Shown: in pieces, positions 1-7,964 of the stretch
Numbering within the stretch: the stretch's first letter is position 1
Layout of the letters: each line of letters starts with the position of its first letter
Source of the DNA: Hyphomicrobiales bacterium
GTDB lineage: Bacteria > Pseudomonadota > Alphaproteobacteria > Rhizobiales > Aestuariivirgaceae
Direction of reading: 5' to 3'
Assembly: GCA_025362535.1 (NCBI GenBank)
Contig: JANYGE010000291.1
Coordinates: 1 to 11,247, forward strand
DNA length: 11,247 nt
Position numbers and translations under genes: made by a program
The notes under the pieces: model-generated
What the model was told of the DNA's origin: nothing
Seen by the model: only the letters and a program-made list of their open reading frames with translations
Databases searched by the model: none

Positions 1-1160
1 GATACGCCGAGCTTATCGGCCATGTCTTCTAATTGTTTGCGGTGATCAATGGCGAAGGAGAGAATTTGATCAGGCTGCTTGCGCCGCGTGGTGGCCCAAT
101 GAATGTGATTTAAAGCATCATCATTGCGCAGTGCATGGTGCTTGCTGCCGTTTTTAAGGAAAAATTGCAGCTCAATCCAGGTGAGATATTCCGGCGAACA
201 GAGCAGACGCGAAACGGCGAAAGCTCCGCATGCATTGGCGTAGGTGGCACAAATTTCAAAACTTTCACCCTTTAGCCAACCGCGCAAGAAGCCAGACATA
301 AAGGCATCGCCTGCGCCTAAAACATTATAGACCTCAATTGGGAAACCAGTGCCGACAATGCCATCCTCGAGGGAGGATGGAATTGCGGCTGGATAAACCA
401 CGCAACCCATGGGGCCGCGCTTCAACACGATTACACCATCTGAGTAGGAGCGGATTTTGCGCAGGGCTTCGAGCGTGTTTTCGGTGCCTCCGGCAATATG
501 GACTTCCTCTTCGGTGCCAACGATGAGATCGCAATCAGATAAAATGGATTGCAGATGGGCGGTGACTTTATCGGATTTTATATAGCGCTCTTCCCCTGCG
601 GCATGGCCAGCAAGGCCCCAAAGATTTGGGCGATAATCAATATCAATGATAATTTTGCGGCCATGTTTTTTGGCAATCGCCATGGCTTTGCGTTGCGCTG
701 CATCGGTGTTGGCTTTGGCGAAATGGGTGCCCGTTACAAGAAGAGCCCCTGCGGAGAGAATGAAACTCTCGTCCACATCAGTTTCATCAAGGGCGCTGTC
801 AGCACAATTGTCGCGGTAGAAAATCAGGGGAAAGGTTTTGTCGTTTTCGACTGAGAGCAGAACCAAAGCCGTGAGGCGCTGCTTGTCGGTGGCGATGCCA
901 GTAGTTGAAACACCTTCTCGGGCCATTTGCTCTAAAACGAAACGGCCCATTTGCTCATCGCCCACGCGGGTGATGAGGCCTGATTTCAACCCTAAGCGCG
1001 CGGTGCCGATGGCGATATTTGAAGGTGAACCGCCTACAGATTTGGCAAAAGACGCAATATCTTCCAGCCGTGAGCCAATCTGCTGGCCATATAGATCTAC
1101 CGAGCAGCGGCCCATGGTGATCACGTCCAATGCGTTTGCAGCGCCATTTTGTGACGTCAT
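1..1160 (-). CDS. iolC: 5-dehydro-2-deoxygluconokinase IolC with C-terminal DUF2090 domain (partial)
   Basis: IolC phosphorylates 5-dehydro-2-deoxy-D-gluconate, a cytoplasmic step of myo-inositol catabolism. I translated the frame base by base: 386 codons are open from the ATG at 1160 to the window edge, so the C-terminus is missing. The protein is a PfkB/ribokinase-type kinase, with glycine-rich VGGSPSNIA near residues 42-50 and the signature GAGDAF at 282-287, whose Asp285 is the expected catalytic base. After about residue 335 it continues into a second domain with HWATTRR (354-360) and FAIDHRKQLEDMA, typical of the DUF2090 aldolase-like extension on proteobacterial IolC proteins. A GGAG ribosome site (1167-1170) lies 6 bases before the ATG. 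The regulator iolR is 80 bases upstream in the same direction. Operators in that gap suggest inositol-responsive control. Assignment to IolC rather than another PfkB sugar kinase rests on the fusion and the neighbour. Confidence 0.9.
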   Translation of the reverse strand, partial: MTSQNGAANALDVITMGRCSVDLYGQQIGSRLEDIASFAKSVGGSPSNIAIGTARLGLKSGLITRVGDEQMGRFVLEQMAREGVSTTGIATDKQRLTALVLLSVENDKTFPLIFYRDNCADSALDETDVDESFILSAGALLVTGTHFAKANTDAAQRKAMAIAKKHGRKIIIDIDYRPNLWGLAGHAAGEERYIKSDKVTAHLQSILSDCDLIVGTEEEVHIAGGTENTLEALRKIRSYSDGVIVLKRGPMGCVVYPAAIPSSLEDGIVGTGFPIEVYNVLGAGDAFMSGFLRGWLKGESFEICATYANACGAFAVSRLLCSPEYLTWIELQFFLKNGSKHHALRNDDALNHIHWATTRRKQPDQILSFAIDHRKQLEDMADKLGV

Positions 1161-1191
1161 CTTGATCTCCTAAAGGCTGATTTCTCAAAAT

Positions 1192-1220
1192 ATGAAACAA
1201 CAATTCCATTTCTAAGTCAA
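1192..1220 (-). promoter_or_regulatory. predicted iolC promoter
   Basis: On the minus strand, TTGACT (1215-1220, 5 of 6 matches to the sigma-70 -35 box) is followed after exactly 17 bases by TTTCAT (1192-1197, 4 of 6 matches to the -10 box). A start site near 1185 would leave a leader of about 25 bases containing the GGAG site of iolC. Two operator-like elements flank or overlap the boxes. This is predicted from the sequence only. Confidence 0.45.
1194..1207 (-). promoter_or_regulatory. IolR operator-like site A (overlaps iolC -10)
   Basis: GAAA-N6-TTCC on the plus strand, one mismatch from the palindrome GGAA-N6-TTCC that I recall as the IolR (RpiR-type) site of Sinorhizobium meliloti. It overlaps the predicted -10 box of iolC, a position where a bound repressor would block polymerase. 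Its centre is 30 bp from the centre of site B, about three helical turns, so two bound dimers would lie on the same face of the DNA. Confidence 0.5.
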
Positions 1221-1223
1221 GAT

Positions 1224-1237
1224 GGAATGCTTGTTCT
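1224..1237 (-). promoter_or_regulatory. IolR operator-like site B (upstream of iolC -35)
   Basis: GGAA-N6-TTCT on the plus strand, one mismatch from GGAA-N6-TTCC, just upstream of the predicted -35 box of iolC and immediately beyond the iolR stop codon. The segment between sites A and B is also flanked by a perfect 7-bp inverted repeat, ATTCCAT (1203-1209) and ATGGAAT (1222-1228), which further links the two sites. Confidence 0.5.
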
Positions 1238-1240
1238 GTT

Positions 1241-2077
1241 TTAAGTCTTGGGGTTGCTGCGGCGTTCTGCGACAGCCACGGTGAGAGTCATGGCGAGTGA
1301 CAGGGTTGCTGCCATGGAGCGGAAGCCCTCAAAATTGGCCTCAGTCACTTCAAACCAGGTTTTGGCCAGAGGGGCCAAGGGTGAGAAGGGTGAATCGGTG
1401 ATGGCGATGATCGGCACATGCCGTGCCGCTGCGGCTTGGGTCAAGGCCACTGATTCCGAAGCATAAGGTGTGAAACTGATGGCCAGCACGGCATCTTTGG
1501 GCGAAGCAAAGCTCACATCTTCTTGAGCAAGGCCGCCCATGGCACCAATCAGATGATTGCGGATACCGAGCTTTCCAAAGGCGTAAGACATATAAGACGT
1601 GATCGGGAAGGAGCGGCGCAGGCCGATCAAATATATGGTTTCGGCGCGCGCCAAAGCTTCTACGGCCTCTTCCAATTTGATGGAGTCTAGCTTTTCTCTG
1701 AGATCAGCCAAAGATTTTTCGGCTGCTTCACTGAAACCGCCAAAAATCACAGAGGCTTTGGTGGCGTTGAGATCATGCTGGCGCAAATGTTCGAGGCGCT
1801 CATCATAATTCAAAATACGGTCACGCAGGCGCGAGCGGAACACGTCTTGCAGATCAGAAAAGCCTTGATAACCAAGACTTTGCGCAAAGCGCACCAGAGT
1901 GGAAGGTTGCACATTGGCGGCTTGGGCAATCGAAGCCACCGTGCCAAAGGCGATTTCATCAGGATGTTCGAGCGCATAGGTGGCCACTTGGGTGAGCCTG
2001 CGCGGCAATTCTGCCGCGCGTTCCATAATGCGGGTTTTTAAACTGCTGAAATCTCTGGGGGCCTCAAGGGTGCTCAT
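1241..2077 (-). CDS. iolR: RpiR/MurR-family transcriptional regulator, probable inositol repressor IolR
   Basis: A 278-residue regulator with the two-domain RpiR layout. An N-terminal helix-turn-helix covers about residues 44-78 (ASIAQAANVQPSTLVRFAQS, then LGYQGFSDLQ). A C-terminal SIS sugar-phosphate-binding domain runs from about residue 135 to 260, starting at YLIGLRRSFP. RpiR regulators usually sense a phosphorylated sugar intermediate. Being directly upstream of iolC, with operator-like sites before both genes, supports the role of inositol repressor as in rhizobial iolRCDEB clusters. An in-frame ATG at 2107 would add 10 residues (METTLCSSVC). I prefer the ATG at 2077 because the predicted -35 box overlaps the upstream ATG and family homology begins after the second. 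Neither start has a Shine-Dalgarno sequence. The specific ligand is inferred from context. Confidence 0.85.
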   Translation of the reverse strand: MSTLEAPRDFSSLKTRIMERAAELPRRLTQVATYALEHPDEIAFGTVASIAQAANVQPSTLVRFAQSLGYQGFSDLQDVFRSRLRDRILNYDERLEHLRQHDLNATKASVIFGGFSEAAEKSLADLREKLDSIKLEEAVEALARAETIYLIGLRRSFPITSYMSYAFGKLGIRNHLIGAMGGLAQEDVSFASPKDAVLAISFTPYASESVALTQAAAARHVPIIAITDSPFSPLAPLAKTWFEVTEANFEGFRSMAATLSLAMTLTVAVAERRSNPKT

Positions 2078-2083
2078 GCAAAC

Positions 2084-2112
2084 ACTAGAACACAGAGTTG
2101 TTTCCATGCCAA
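2084..2112 (-). promoter_or_regulatory. predicted iolR promoter, possibly giving a leaderless transcript
   Basis: On the minus strand, TTGGCA (2107-2112, 5 of 6 matches to -35) and TCTAGT (2084-2089, 4 of 6 matches to -10) are separated by 17 bases. Only 6 bases separate the -10 box from the ATG at 2077, so transcription would begin at or next to the start codon. That would explain why iolR lacks a ribosome-binding site. This is inference from sequence alone. Confidence 0.35.
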
Positions 2113-2119
2113 GAAAAAT

Positions 2120-2133
2120 GGAACAGATGTTCT
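2120..2133 (-). promoter_or_regulatory. IolR operator-like site C (upstream of iolR)
   Basis: GGAA-N6-TTCT on the plus strand, the same degenerate form as site B, with one mismatch from GGAA-N6-TTCC. It lies just upstream of the predicted iolR -35 box and suggests autoregulation. As near site B, the ATGGAA arm has an inverted TTCCAT partner close by (2102-2107). Confidence 0.45.
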
Positions 2134-2153
2134 ATGGTGAAATGCAAGCGACC

Positions 2154-3809
2154 TCAGCTCTCATCAAAGCCCCGGGCCCGATATGGCCTTCGCCTTGCAG
2201 TGTTGATCGCCGGTAAAGCGCTTTCTTCGCTGCCAACCAAGGCGCGTTTGAGCCTTCGAATAATCACAGCCCGGTCTTTGTCGGTCGCGGCTTTTTTAAG
2301 TGCTTCTTGCAGGTCGATGATCAAGCTTTGCGTATCATTATTCCAATCGGGTTTTGCCACGCTCTCCAAATCGATGCGTGGTTTAGATTCGCTTCCGATC
2401 AAAGTGGCGGTGTCTCCCGCGAGATCATAAGTTTCATCCAAAGCGGGGCGGATGATTTTGGTTTGCGGCACTACATCCCTCAAATCTTGGATCATGGCCA
2501 ATTGGCCCTCTTCTTCGCCATGGGTGAGGAAAAGATTTTTAGCGATGGGCAGGCGCTCTTTCACCCATTGCACCAGCTCTGGCCCATCGGCATGGCCGGA
2601 ATAATCTTCGATGCGGCGGATGGTGGCTGCAACGGCCACTTGCTGGCCCATGATGCGGACATTTTTTTCGCCTTGTTCCAAAATAGAGCCAAGCGAACCT
2701 CCGGCTTGGAAGCCCACCAACAAGACGGTGGTGGATTTTTGCCAGAGATGATTCAACAAATGATGGCGGATGCGGCCCGCTTCGCACATGCCGGATGCAG
2801 CGATAATAATGTGAAAGCCGGAAAAATGCTCAAGGCCCTTGCTCTCGTCCACGGTTTCCGTTGCCTTGACCAAAGGCGAAGCAAAGGCTTTGGCGAGGTC
2901 GGCACCATTTTCAAATTCATGGGCATGTTTGCGGAAAATTGCGGTGGCTTTATTTGCCAGAGGAGAATCGATAAAAATATTAGCTTCTGGTGCTAACTTA
3001 TGATCCATCAGATAAACCAGATCTGTGACCACCTCTTGCGTGCGCTCGACCGCGAAAGATGGAATGAGCAAGACACCACCACGCGCACTCGCATCTTTCA
3101 ATTCTGCGGCCAGAATTTCGCGGCGCTTTTCTAAGCTGCGTTCAAAACGATCGCGCCCGCCATAAGTGGATTCGCAAATCACATAATCCCACGCCGTTGG
3201 CGCTTCGGGGTCTTGTTCCAGCAGTTTATTATCAGGGCCTATATCACCAGAGAATAAGATGCGGATTGGCTTTCCACTGGCCTGTTCAATTTCAACTTCG
3301 ATTGAAGCGGAACCCAATAAATGGCCGGCATTCCAAAACTTGGCTCGAATGCCCTTGGCGGGGCTCATCCATGTTTCATAATCCACGGCTGAAAAATACT
3401 TGAGAGCTGCCATTGCATCAAGGAGGGTGTAGATAGGCTCAACGGGGTCCAGACCCCGTTTTGTATTACGCTTGTTCAGCTGTTCTACATCAGATTCTTG
3501 AATGTGGCCTGAGTCAGGCAACATGATTTGGCAGAGATCAACGGTTGAGGCAGTACAATGGATTTTGCCTTTGAAGCCGCGCTTTGTAAGTTTTGGAATA
3601 ACGCCCGTGTGATCAATATGGGCATGAGTGAGCAGCATGGCATCGACCGTGGTGGGATCAAACGGGAACTCGCGATAATTGAGCTCACTCATGGTTTTGG
3701 AGCCTTGGAACATGCCGCAATCGACAAGAACTTTGGCATCATCGGTTTCAATTAAGTAGCACGAGCCGGTGACGGTGCGGGCTGCTCCACAGAATTTTAG
3801 TTTGAGCAT
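2154..3809 (-). CDS. MBL-fold/beta-CASP RNA-processing nuclease-like protein (YSH1/COG1236 type)
   Basis: A 551-residue metallo-beta-lactamase-fold hydrolase of the CPSF-73/YSH1-like group, predicted to cleave RNA in the cytoplasm. The zinc motif HAHIDH is at residues 62-67. Further predicted metal ligands are H163 (GHLLGSA) and D189 (SGDIG). The inserted beta-CASP domain begins near ESTYGGRDR (213-221) and extends past ASGMCEAGRIRHH (338-350). The C-terminal RMMBL region carries SGHADG (404-409) and LTHGE (428-432). All expected metal-binding segments are present, so the enzyme should be active. An extension of about 90 residues follows, ending RRRPYRARGFDES. The ATG at 3809 is chosen over more upstream in-frame starts because AAGGA (3818-3822) lies 8 bases before it and homology begins at MLKLKFCGAARTVTGS. 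The gene starts 4 bases after the LOG gene ends, indicating co-transcription. The RNA target is not known from sequence. Confidence 0.88.
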   Translation of the reverse strand: MLKLKFCGAARTVTGSCYLIETDDAKVLVDCGMFQGSKTMSELNYREFPFDPTTVDAMLLTHAHIDHTGVIPKLTKRGFKGKIHCTASTVDLCQIMLPDSGHIQESDVEQLNKRNTKRGLDPVEPIYTLLDAMAALKYFSAVDYETWMSPAKGIRAKFWNAGHLLGSASIEVEIEQASGKPIRILFSGDIGPDNKLLEQDPEAPTAWDYVICESTYGGRDRFERSLEKRREILAAELKDASARGGVLLIPSFAVERTQEVVTDLVYLMDHKLAPEANIFIDSPLANKATAIFRKHAHEFENGADLAKAFASPLVKATETVDESKGLEHFSGFHIIIAASGMCEAGRIRHHLLNHLWQKSTTVLLVGFQAGGSLGSILEQGEKNVRIMGQQVAVAATIRRIEDYSGHADGPELVQWVKERLPIAKNLFLTHGEEEGQLAMIQDLRDVVPQTKIIRPALDETYDLAGDTATLIGSESKPRIDLESVAKPDWNNDTQSLIIDLQEALKKAATDKDRAVIIRRLKRALVGSEESALPAINTARRRPYRARGFDES

Positions 3810-3813
3810 GGGT

Positions 3814-4569
3814 TCAATCCTTCGGAATGTACAAGCCGCGCTCAACAAGGGCGCTCCAAGCTTGTTGTGGGGTGTCGGCGAATGTAAACAATTCAAGATC
3901 AATCGGGTTAATTAATTTTTCCTTGGCGAAATGCTCGAAATTGATGGCGGATGTCCAAAAATTTTTATCGAACAAAACTACAGGCAAAGACTTGGTCATT
4001 TTTCCGGTTTGGCGAAGAGTAAGAAGTTCGAAGAGTTCATCCAAAGTACCAAAACCTCCAGGGAACACCACCAAGGCGGCAGCGCGCATGGCAAAATGCA
4101 TTTTGCGCATGGCGAAATAATGAAAGCGAAAAGTGAGTTCTGGGGTGGAGAAGGGATTTGGCTCCTGCTCCATGGGGAGCGTGATATTATAACCGATGGA
4201 TTTGGCATCAGCATCATAAGCACCGCGATTTGCGGCTTCCATTATGCCGGGGCCACCTCCAGTGGCGATTACATTATAACGGGCTGATTTATGATCTAAC
4301 TTGGCTCCACTGCGTTCTGATGAAAGCTTGGCAAAGGCTCTGGCATTCTCATACCAGCCACTGGCATCGCCCTCTTTCACGCGGGCTGAACCAAACACCA
4401 CAATAGTCGATTCGATTTTCAAGGCGCGTAAAGATTCTTCGGCCTTCATATACTCCATTTGAAAGCGCAGGCCCCGGGTTGAATCGCCCAACAGAAAATC
4501 TTGATCAAGGGCTGGCAGGCGAAAAGCGCTGGCTGCCATTTGCGGTTTATTCGAAGGACGGTTGGGCAA
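3814..4569 (-). CDS. LOG-family (TIGR00730) nucleotide 5'-monophosphate phosphoribohydrolase
   Basis: A Rossmann-like protein of the LOG family, formerly mis-annotated as lysine decarboxylase. Members split nucleoside monophosphates into base and ribose 5-phosphate; in plants and some bacteria the substrate is a cytokinin nucleotide. The signatures GGGPGIMEAANRGA (104-117) and PGGFGTLDE (170-178) are intact. At about 250 residues it belongs to the longer bacterial subtype with an N-terminal extension (FRLPALDQDFLLGD). I chose the TTG at 4569 because AAAGGA sits 6 bases before it. An ATG at 4539 lacks a ribosome site, and a TTG at 4629 would overlap the divergent upstream region. It is the first gene of a minus-strand series with the MBL nuclease 4 bases downstream. 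The substrate is not deducible, and a cytokinin role should not be assumed. Confidence 0.85.
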   Translation of the reverse strand: MPNRPSNKPQMAASAFRLPALDQDFLLGDSTRGLRFQMEYMKAEESLRALKIESTIVVFGSARVKEGDASGWYENARAFAKLSSERSGAKLDHKSARYNVIATGGGPGIMEAANRGAYDADAKSIGYNITLPMEQEPNPFSTPELTFRFHYFAMRKMHFAMRAAALVVFPGGFGTLDELFELLTLRQTGKMTKSLPVVLFDKNFWTSAINFEHFAKEKLINPIDLELFTFADTPQQAWSALVERGLYIPKD

Positions 4570-4670
4570 AGCGAATCCTTTATTTTTTAACTGTAAACAC
4601 TGGCTAATCTTAACATCTCTTGCAATCAAGTGAAGTCTGCGTCAGCTTAAGGCGAGTGAGGAAATTTAAG

Positions 4671-5483
4671 ATGAGCTTTGCAGATAATTTTTTGGTGAAA
4701 CCCGGTAAGGCGGTTGAGCTTTCGAAATATGATCCGCGCGATGTGGCTAATTTTAAAGATAAAGACCAGGCCAAGGAACAAACCCAGAAGGATGCCGAAG
4801 CCATCGATGCGCTGCAGAATATTCTTTATGCCGAGGGCAAGCGGGCCTTGTTGGTGGTGCTTCAGGGCATTGATAGTTCTGGTAAAGATGGCACGGTGCG
4901 AGCGGTGTTTAATATGTGCGGGCCGATTGGTGTGGTGATGACCTCTTATAAGGGGCCGACACCTCATGAATTGGCGCATGATTATTTGTGGCGCATTCAT
5001 AAAGTCTGCCCAGCGCGTGGGCTGATCGGGATTTTCAATCGCTCGCATTACGAAGATGTTTTGGTTGCGAAAGTGAAAAAATTTACACCAGCAGAGGTGA
5101 TTGAGCAGCGCTATGAGCAAATCAATCACTTTGAAAAAATGTTGTGTGAAAACGGCACCCGCGTTTTAAAATTCATGCTCAATTTATCCAAAGAAGAGCA
5201 GGCGGTGCGGCTGCAAGACCGGATTGATGACCCCACCAAGCGCTGGAAGTATAATCCAGCTGATCTGGATGATCGGGCTTTGTGGGATGATTATATGAAG
5301 GCCTATGAGGTGGCCCTTACGAAATGCTCAACCCAACACGCGCCATGGCACATTATTCCGGCAGACCGCAATTGGGTGCGCAATGCGGCTATTGCGCGGA
5401 TCGTGCGTGAAACTTTGGAAGAGATGGACCCCAAGTTCCCCGCGCCCAAGGGCTGGGATCCTACGACAATCAAGATTGTGTGA
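4671..5483 (+). CDS. ppk2: polyphosphate kinase 2 family (polyphosphate:nucleotide phosphotransferase)
   Basis: PPK2 enzymes move phosphate between inorganic polyphosphate and nucleotides. This 270-residue, single-domain protein has the Walker A loop GIDSSGKDGT (66-75) and a Walker B-like segment GIFNRSHYEDV (120-130). The lid region includes RWKYNPADLDDRALWDDYM. The FNRSHYEDVLV form and the short N-terminus resemble the PPK2_rel group, including class III enzymes that act on both mono- and diphosphates, but I cannot assign the class firmly. The ATG at 4671 is preferred over a frame opening at 4620: GAGG (4658-4661) is 9 bases upstream and MSFADNFLVKPGK is a family-like start. The gene diverges from the LOG gene, sharing about 100 bases of upstream DNA, and precedes the nucleotide-sugar operon by 166 bases. 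Confidence 0.9.
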   Translation: MSFADNFLVKPGKAVELSKYDPRDVANFKDKDQAKEQTQKDAEAIDALQNILYAEGKRALLVVLQGIDSSGKDGTVRAVFNMCGPIGVVMTSYKGPTPHELAHDYLWRIHKVCPARGLIGIFNRSHYEDVLVAKVKKFTPAEVIEQRYEQINHFEKMLCENGTRVLKFMLNLSKEEQAVRLQDRIDDPTKRWKYNPADLDDRALWDDYMKAYEVALTKCSTQHAPWHIIPADRNWVRNAAIARIVRETLEEMDPKFPAPKGWDPTTIKIV

Positions 5484-5591
5484 TGCGTAAAGCACTGTAA
5501 CGCAAATTGTTATTGACTTCGTTAAGCCCAATTTGATTTTTACTACAAATGGTTTCCTCCCTAGTTAGACTTATTGAGTGTGCTAAAGAAC

Positions 5592-5619
5592 ACGCAAATC
5601 CTGCTATTGGGGTTTGCGT
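5592..5619 (+). terminator. hairpin between ppk2 and ugd (weak terminator or leader structure)
   Basis: ACGCAAATCC (5592-5601) pairs with GGGTTTGCGT (5610-5619) across an 8-base loop. It forms a 10-bp stem with one T-G wobble. Only a short TTT follows, so termination would be weak. It lies 108 bases after the ppk2 stop and 30 bases before the ugd start, so it could end ppk2 transcription or be part of the ugd leader. Confidence 0.35.
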
Positions 5620-5649
5620 TTCGACAAAATAGAGTGGTTATTCTCGACA

Positions 5650-6969
5650 ATGAAGATTGCAGTTATTGGCACAGGTTATGTTGGTCTGGTTTCGGGGGCT
5701 TGTTTCTCGCATTTTGGCTTTGATGTCGTTTGCGTCGACCAGGATGCGAAAAAAATTGCGTCCCTCGAAAGTGGCATCATTCCAATCTATGAGCCTGGGC
5801 TTGAGGCCGTGGTGGCGCGCAGCCGCCAGAAAGGCAATTTAACGTTCAGCACTGAGCTTGCAGGTGCAGTCAATGATGCGCAGGCTGTATTTATTGCCGT
5901 GGGAACGCCAACCAAGGCTGGCGAAGATCAAGCCGATCTTACTTATGTCTTTGAAGCGGGCCGCCAAGTTGCACGGTTGATTACAAGCTATACGGTGGTG
6001 GTAATCAAATCGACGGTGCCGGTTGGCACGGCAAACAAGCTGCGCGCTATCATGTTGGAGGCCAATCCTTCGGCGCAATTTGATGTGGCCTCTAACCCTG
6101 AATTTTTGCGTGAAGGCAGCGCGGTTGATGATTTTCTTCATCCAGATCGCGTGGTGATTGGAGTTAATTCACCTGAAGCCGAGAAGGTGATGCGCAATTT
6201 GTATCAACCCCTTTCGGCGAGCTCAGTGCCTCTGGTCGTCACCTCTTCAACATCAGCAGAACTTATTAAATATACTGCCAATTGCTATCTCGCCATGCGC
6301 ATTGGATTTGTCAATCAAGTCGCCGATCTCTGTGAGGCGGTGGGCGCTGACATTCGCGAAGTAGCCTTGGGAGCAGGTCTCGATAAGCGCATTGGCCTTC
6401 ACTATTTTGCACCGGGGCCGGGCTTTGGTGGCTCGTGTTTTCCAAAAGATACGCGCGCAATGATTGCCATGGCGCGCGAACACAAAGTTCCAGTATCGAT
6501 TATTGAGGATGTGGTGGTTGCCAATGAGCGCCGCCGCGTTGCGGTGGCTCCGCGTATTGCTGCTGTCTTAGGTGTTGCCGTTCAAAAAAGTAAAATTGCC
6601 ATTCTGGGAATCGCATTTAAAGCCGACACGGATGATATTCGTGATGCGGCAGCACTTGAGGTTATTCCAGCTCTGCAGGCCATGGGCGCAACGATTTCAG
6701 TTTTTGATCCCGCTGCCATGGAACATGGGCGCAAGACATTCTCCAATGTCGAATGGTGCAATGATATTTATAGTGCTGCGCAAAATGCTGATGCTGTCGT
6801 TGTGCTGACTGAGTGGAATGAATTCAGGGGTATCGATTTTGCAAAGCTGAAGAAAGCGGTGCGCGGCACGGTTATTTTAGACTTCCGTAATCTTTACCTT
6901 CCAGATGATGTGGTGAAGGCTGGGTTCTCCTATCATTCGCTAGGCCGCGCCAGCCGTTCGTTGTTATAA
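5650..6969 (+). CDS. ugd: UDP-glucose 6-dehydrogenase
   Basis: Ugd oxidises UDP-glucose twice with NAD+ to give UDP-glucuronate, a cytoplasmic precursor for surface polysaccharide. The 439-residue product has the NAD-binding GTGYVG loop (7-12), the conserved SNPEFLREG (148-156), Lys207 and Asn211 in the central helix, and the catalytic cysteine C263 in GGSCFPKDT. It also has the expected C-terminal UDP-binding domain ([14 protein letters not shown]). Length and motifs are normal for the family. The ATG at 5650 is used because family proteins begin [12 protein letters not shown]; a TTG at 5614 in the same frame would add 12 residues inside the upstream hairpin. The ribosome site is poor. It is the first gene of the sugar-nucleotide operon, and its product feeds the next gene. 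GDP-mannose dehydrogenase is a related family, but the motif set and the downstream UDP-glucuronate decarboxylase favour Ugd. Confidence 0.93.
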   Translation: MKIAVIGTGYVGLVSGACFSHFGFDVVCVDQDAKKIASLESGIIPIYEPGLEAVVARSRQKGNLTFSTELAGAVNDAQAVFIAVGTPTKAGEDQADLTYVFEAGRQVARLITSYTVVVIKSTVPVGTANKLRAIMLEANPSAQFDVASNPEFLREGSAVDDFLHPDRVVIGVNSPEAEKVMRNLYQPLSASSVPLVVTSSTSAELIKYTANCYLAMRIGFVNQVADLCEAVGADIREVALGAGLDKRIGLHYFAPGPGFGGSCFPKDTRAMIAMAREHKVPVSIIEDVVVANERRRVAVAPRIAAVLGVAVQKSKIAILGIAFKADTDDIRDAAALEVIPALQAMGATISVFDPAAMEHGRKTFSNVEWCNDIYSAAQNADAVVVLTEWNEFRGIDFAKLKKAVRGTVILDFRNLYLPDDVVKAGFSYHSLGRASRSLL

Positions 6970-6980
6970 GGATTTTTCAA

Positions 6981-7925
6981 TTGGCTGAGCATCACCATAT
7001 TCTCGTGACTGGCGGCGCTGGCTTTTTGGGTTCACATCTGGTTGATCGATTGCTTGCTGACGGGCATTCTGTGGTGTGTCTTGATAATTTGTTCACAGGC
7101 AAAGCCGCGAATATTGCGCATTTAAAAAATAATCCACGTTTACATTTCATAGAGCATGATGTGATCACGCCCTTATCGCTCAAAGTTGATATGATTTATA
7201 ATTTGGCCTGCCCGGCTTCGCCGGTGCATTATCAGGCTGATGCAGTGCGCACACTGAAGACCAGCGTTTTGGGTGCGATTAATATGCTGGATTTGGCGCG
7301 CGCGAATAATGCACGAATTTTTCAGGCTTCGACCAGTGAAGTTTATGGCGATCCCGATGTGCATCCGCAACCTGAATCCTATTGGGGCAATGTCAATCCA
7401 CATGGCATCCGGTCGTGTTATGATGAAGGCAAGCGCTGTGCTGAATCTCTGTTTTTTGATTATCATCGGCAATATGGTGTTGAAATAAAGGTGGCGCGGA
7501 TTTTCAACACTTACGGTTCGCGCATGCACCCCCAGGATGGGCGGGTGGTTTCGAATTTTATCGTTCAGGCCCTGCGCGGGGAAGACCTAACCATCTATGG
7601 TGACGGCCAGCAGACCCGGTCATTTTGTTTCGTCGATGATTTGATCGAAGGCTTTGTAAGGTTAATGAATAGTAAGCCAGAAGTGACGGGTCCGGTGAAC
7701 CTTGGCAACCCCAATGAATTTACAATGATGGAGCTGGCTGAAAAAGTGCTGCATTTAACCAGCTCAAATTCAAAACTCGTTTATTTGCCGCTGCCCTTGG
7801 ATGATCCGCAACAGCGCCGCCCCGATATTTCACTGGCTCAAACCTTGCTGGATTGGGAACCTAAAATTCAACTTGAGAACGGTTTGGTAAAGACTATCGC
7901 TTATTTTCAATCTCTGAAAGGTTGA
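6981..7925 (+). CDS. uxs: UDP-glucuronate decarboxylase (UDP-xylose synthase)
   Basis: A 314-residue extended short-chain dehydrogenase/reductase that converts UDP-glucuronate to UDP-xylose, using the product of the preceding gene. It shows the NAD-binding TGGAGFLG (10-17), LDNLFTG after the second beta-strand, catalytic STSE (117-120), and the pair Y147/K151 in YDEGKR, the spelling characteristic of UXS enzymes. [21 protein letters not shown] further down is also typical. The start is a TTG: AAGGA (6968-6972) lies 8 bases before it and overlaps the end of ugd, and no ATG is near the homologous N-terminus. The 11-base gap to ugd indicates one transcript. The lack of a transformylase domain argues against an ArnA-like enzyme, so free UDP-xylose is the likely product. 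Confidence 0.92.
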   Translation: MAEHHHILVTGGAGFLGSHLVDRLLADGHSVVCLDNLFTGKAANIAHLKNNPRLHFIEHDVITPLSLKVDMIYNLACPASPVHYQADAVRTLKTSVLGAINMLDLARANNARIFQASTSEVYGDPDVHPQPESYWGNVNPHGIRSCYDEGKRCAESLFFDYHRQYGVEIKVARIFNTYGSRMHPQDGRVVSNFIVQALRGEDLTIYGDGQQTRSFCFVDDLIEGFVRLMNSKPEVTGPVNLGNPNEFTMMELAEKVLHLTSSNSKLVYLPLPLDDPQQRRPDISLAQTLLDWEPKIQLENGLVKTIAYFQSLKG

Positions 7926-7964
7926 AGGCTGCATCTGCGGTGCTTCGTTTAGGGATGTTGATTG

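Noticed and set aside
549..1173. Plus-strand open frames of about 100 codons opposite iolC
   Set aside because: The minus-strand frame is open for all 386 codons and is clearly an IolC kinase, so these are shadows.
2307..2996. 229-codon plus-strand open frame opposite the MBL nuclease
   Set aside because: It lies wholly antisense to a gene with intact zinc motifs, shows no recognisable domain, and has the composition expected of a complementary-frame shadow.
4647..5129. 160-codon minus-strand open frame opposite ppk2
   Set aside because: It is antisense to a PPK2 gene with intact Walker motifs, and its histidine- and arginine-rich translation has no family resemblance.
5495..5550. Possible ugd promoter with TTGACT at 5513-5518
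   Set aside because: The -35-like box is good, but no convincing -10 box lies at 16-18 bases; the T-rich sequence there matches poorly.
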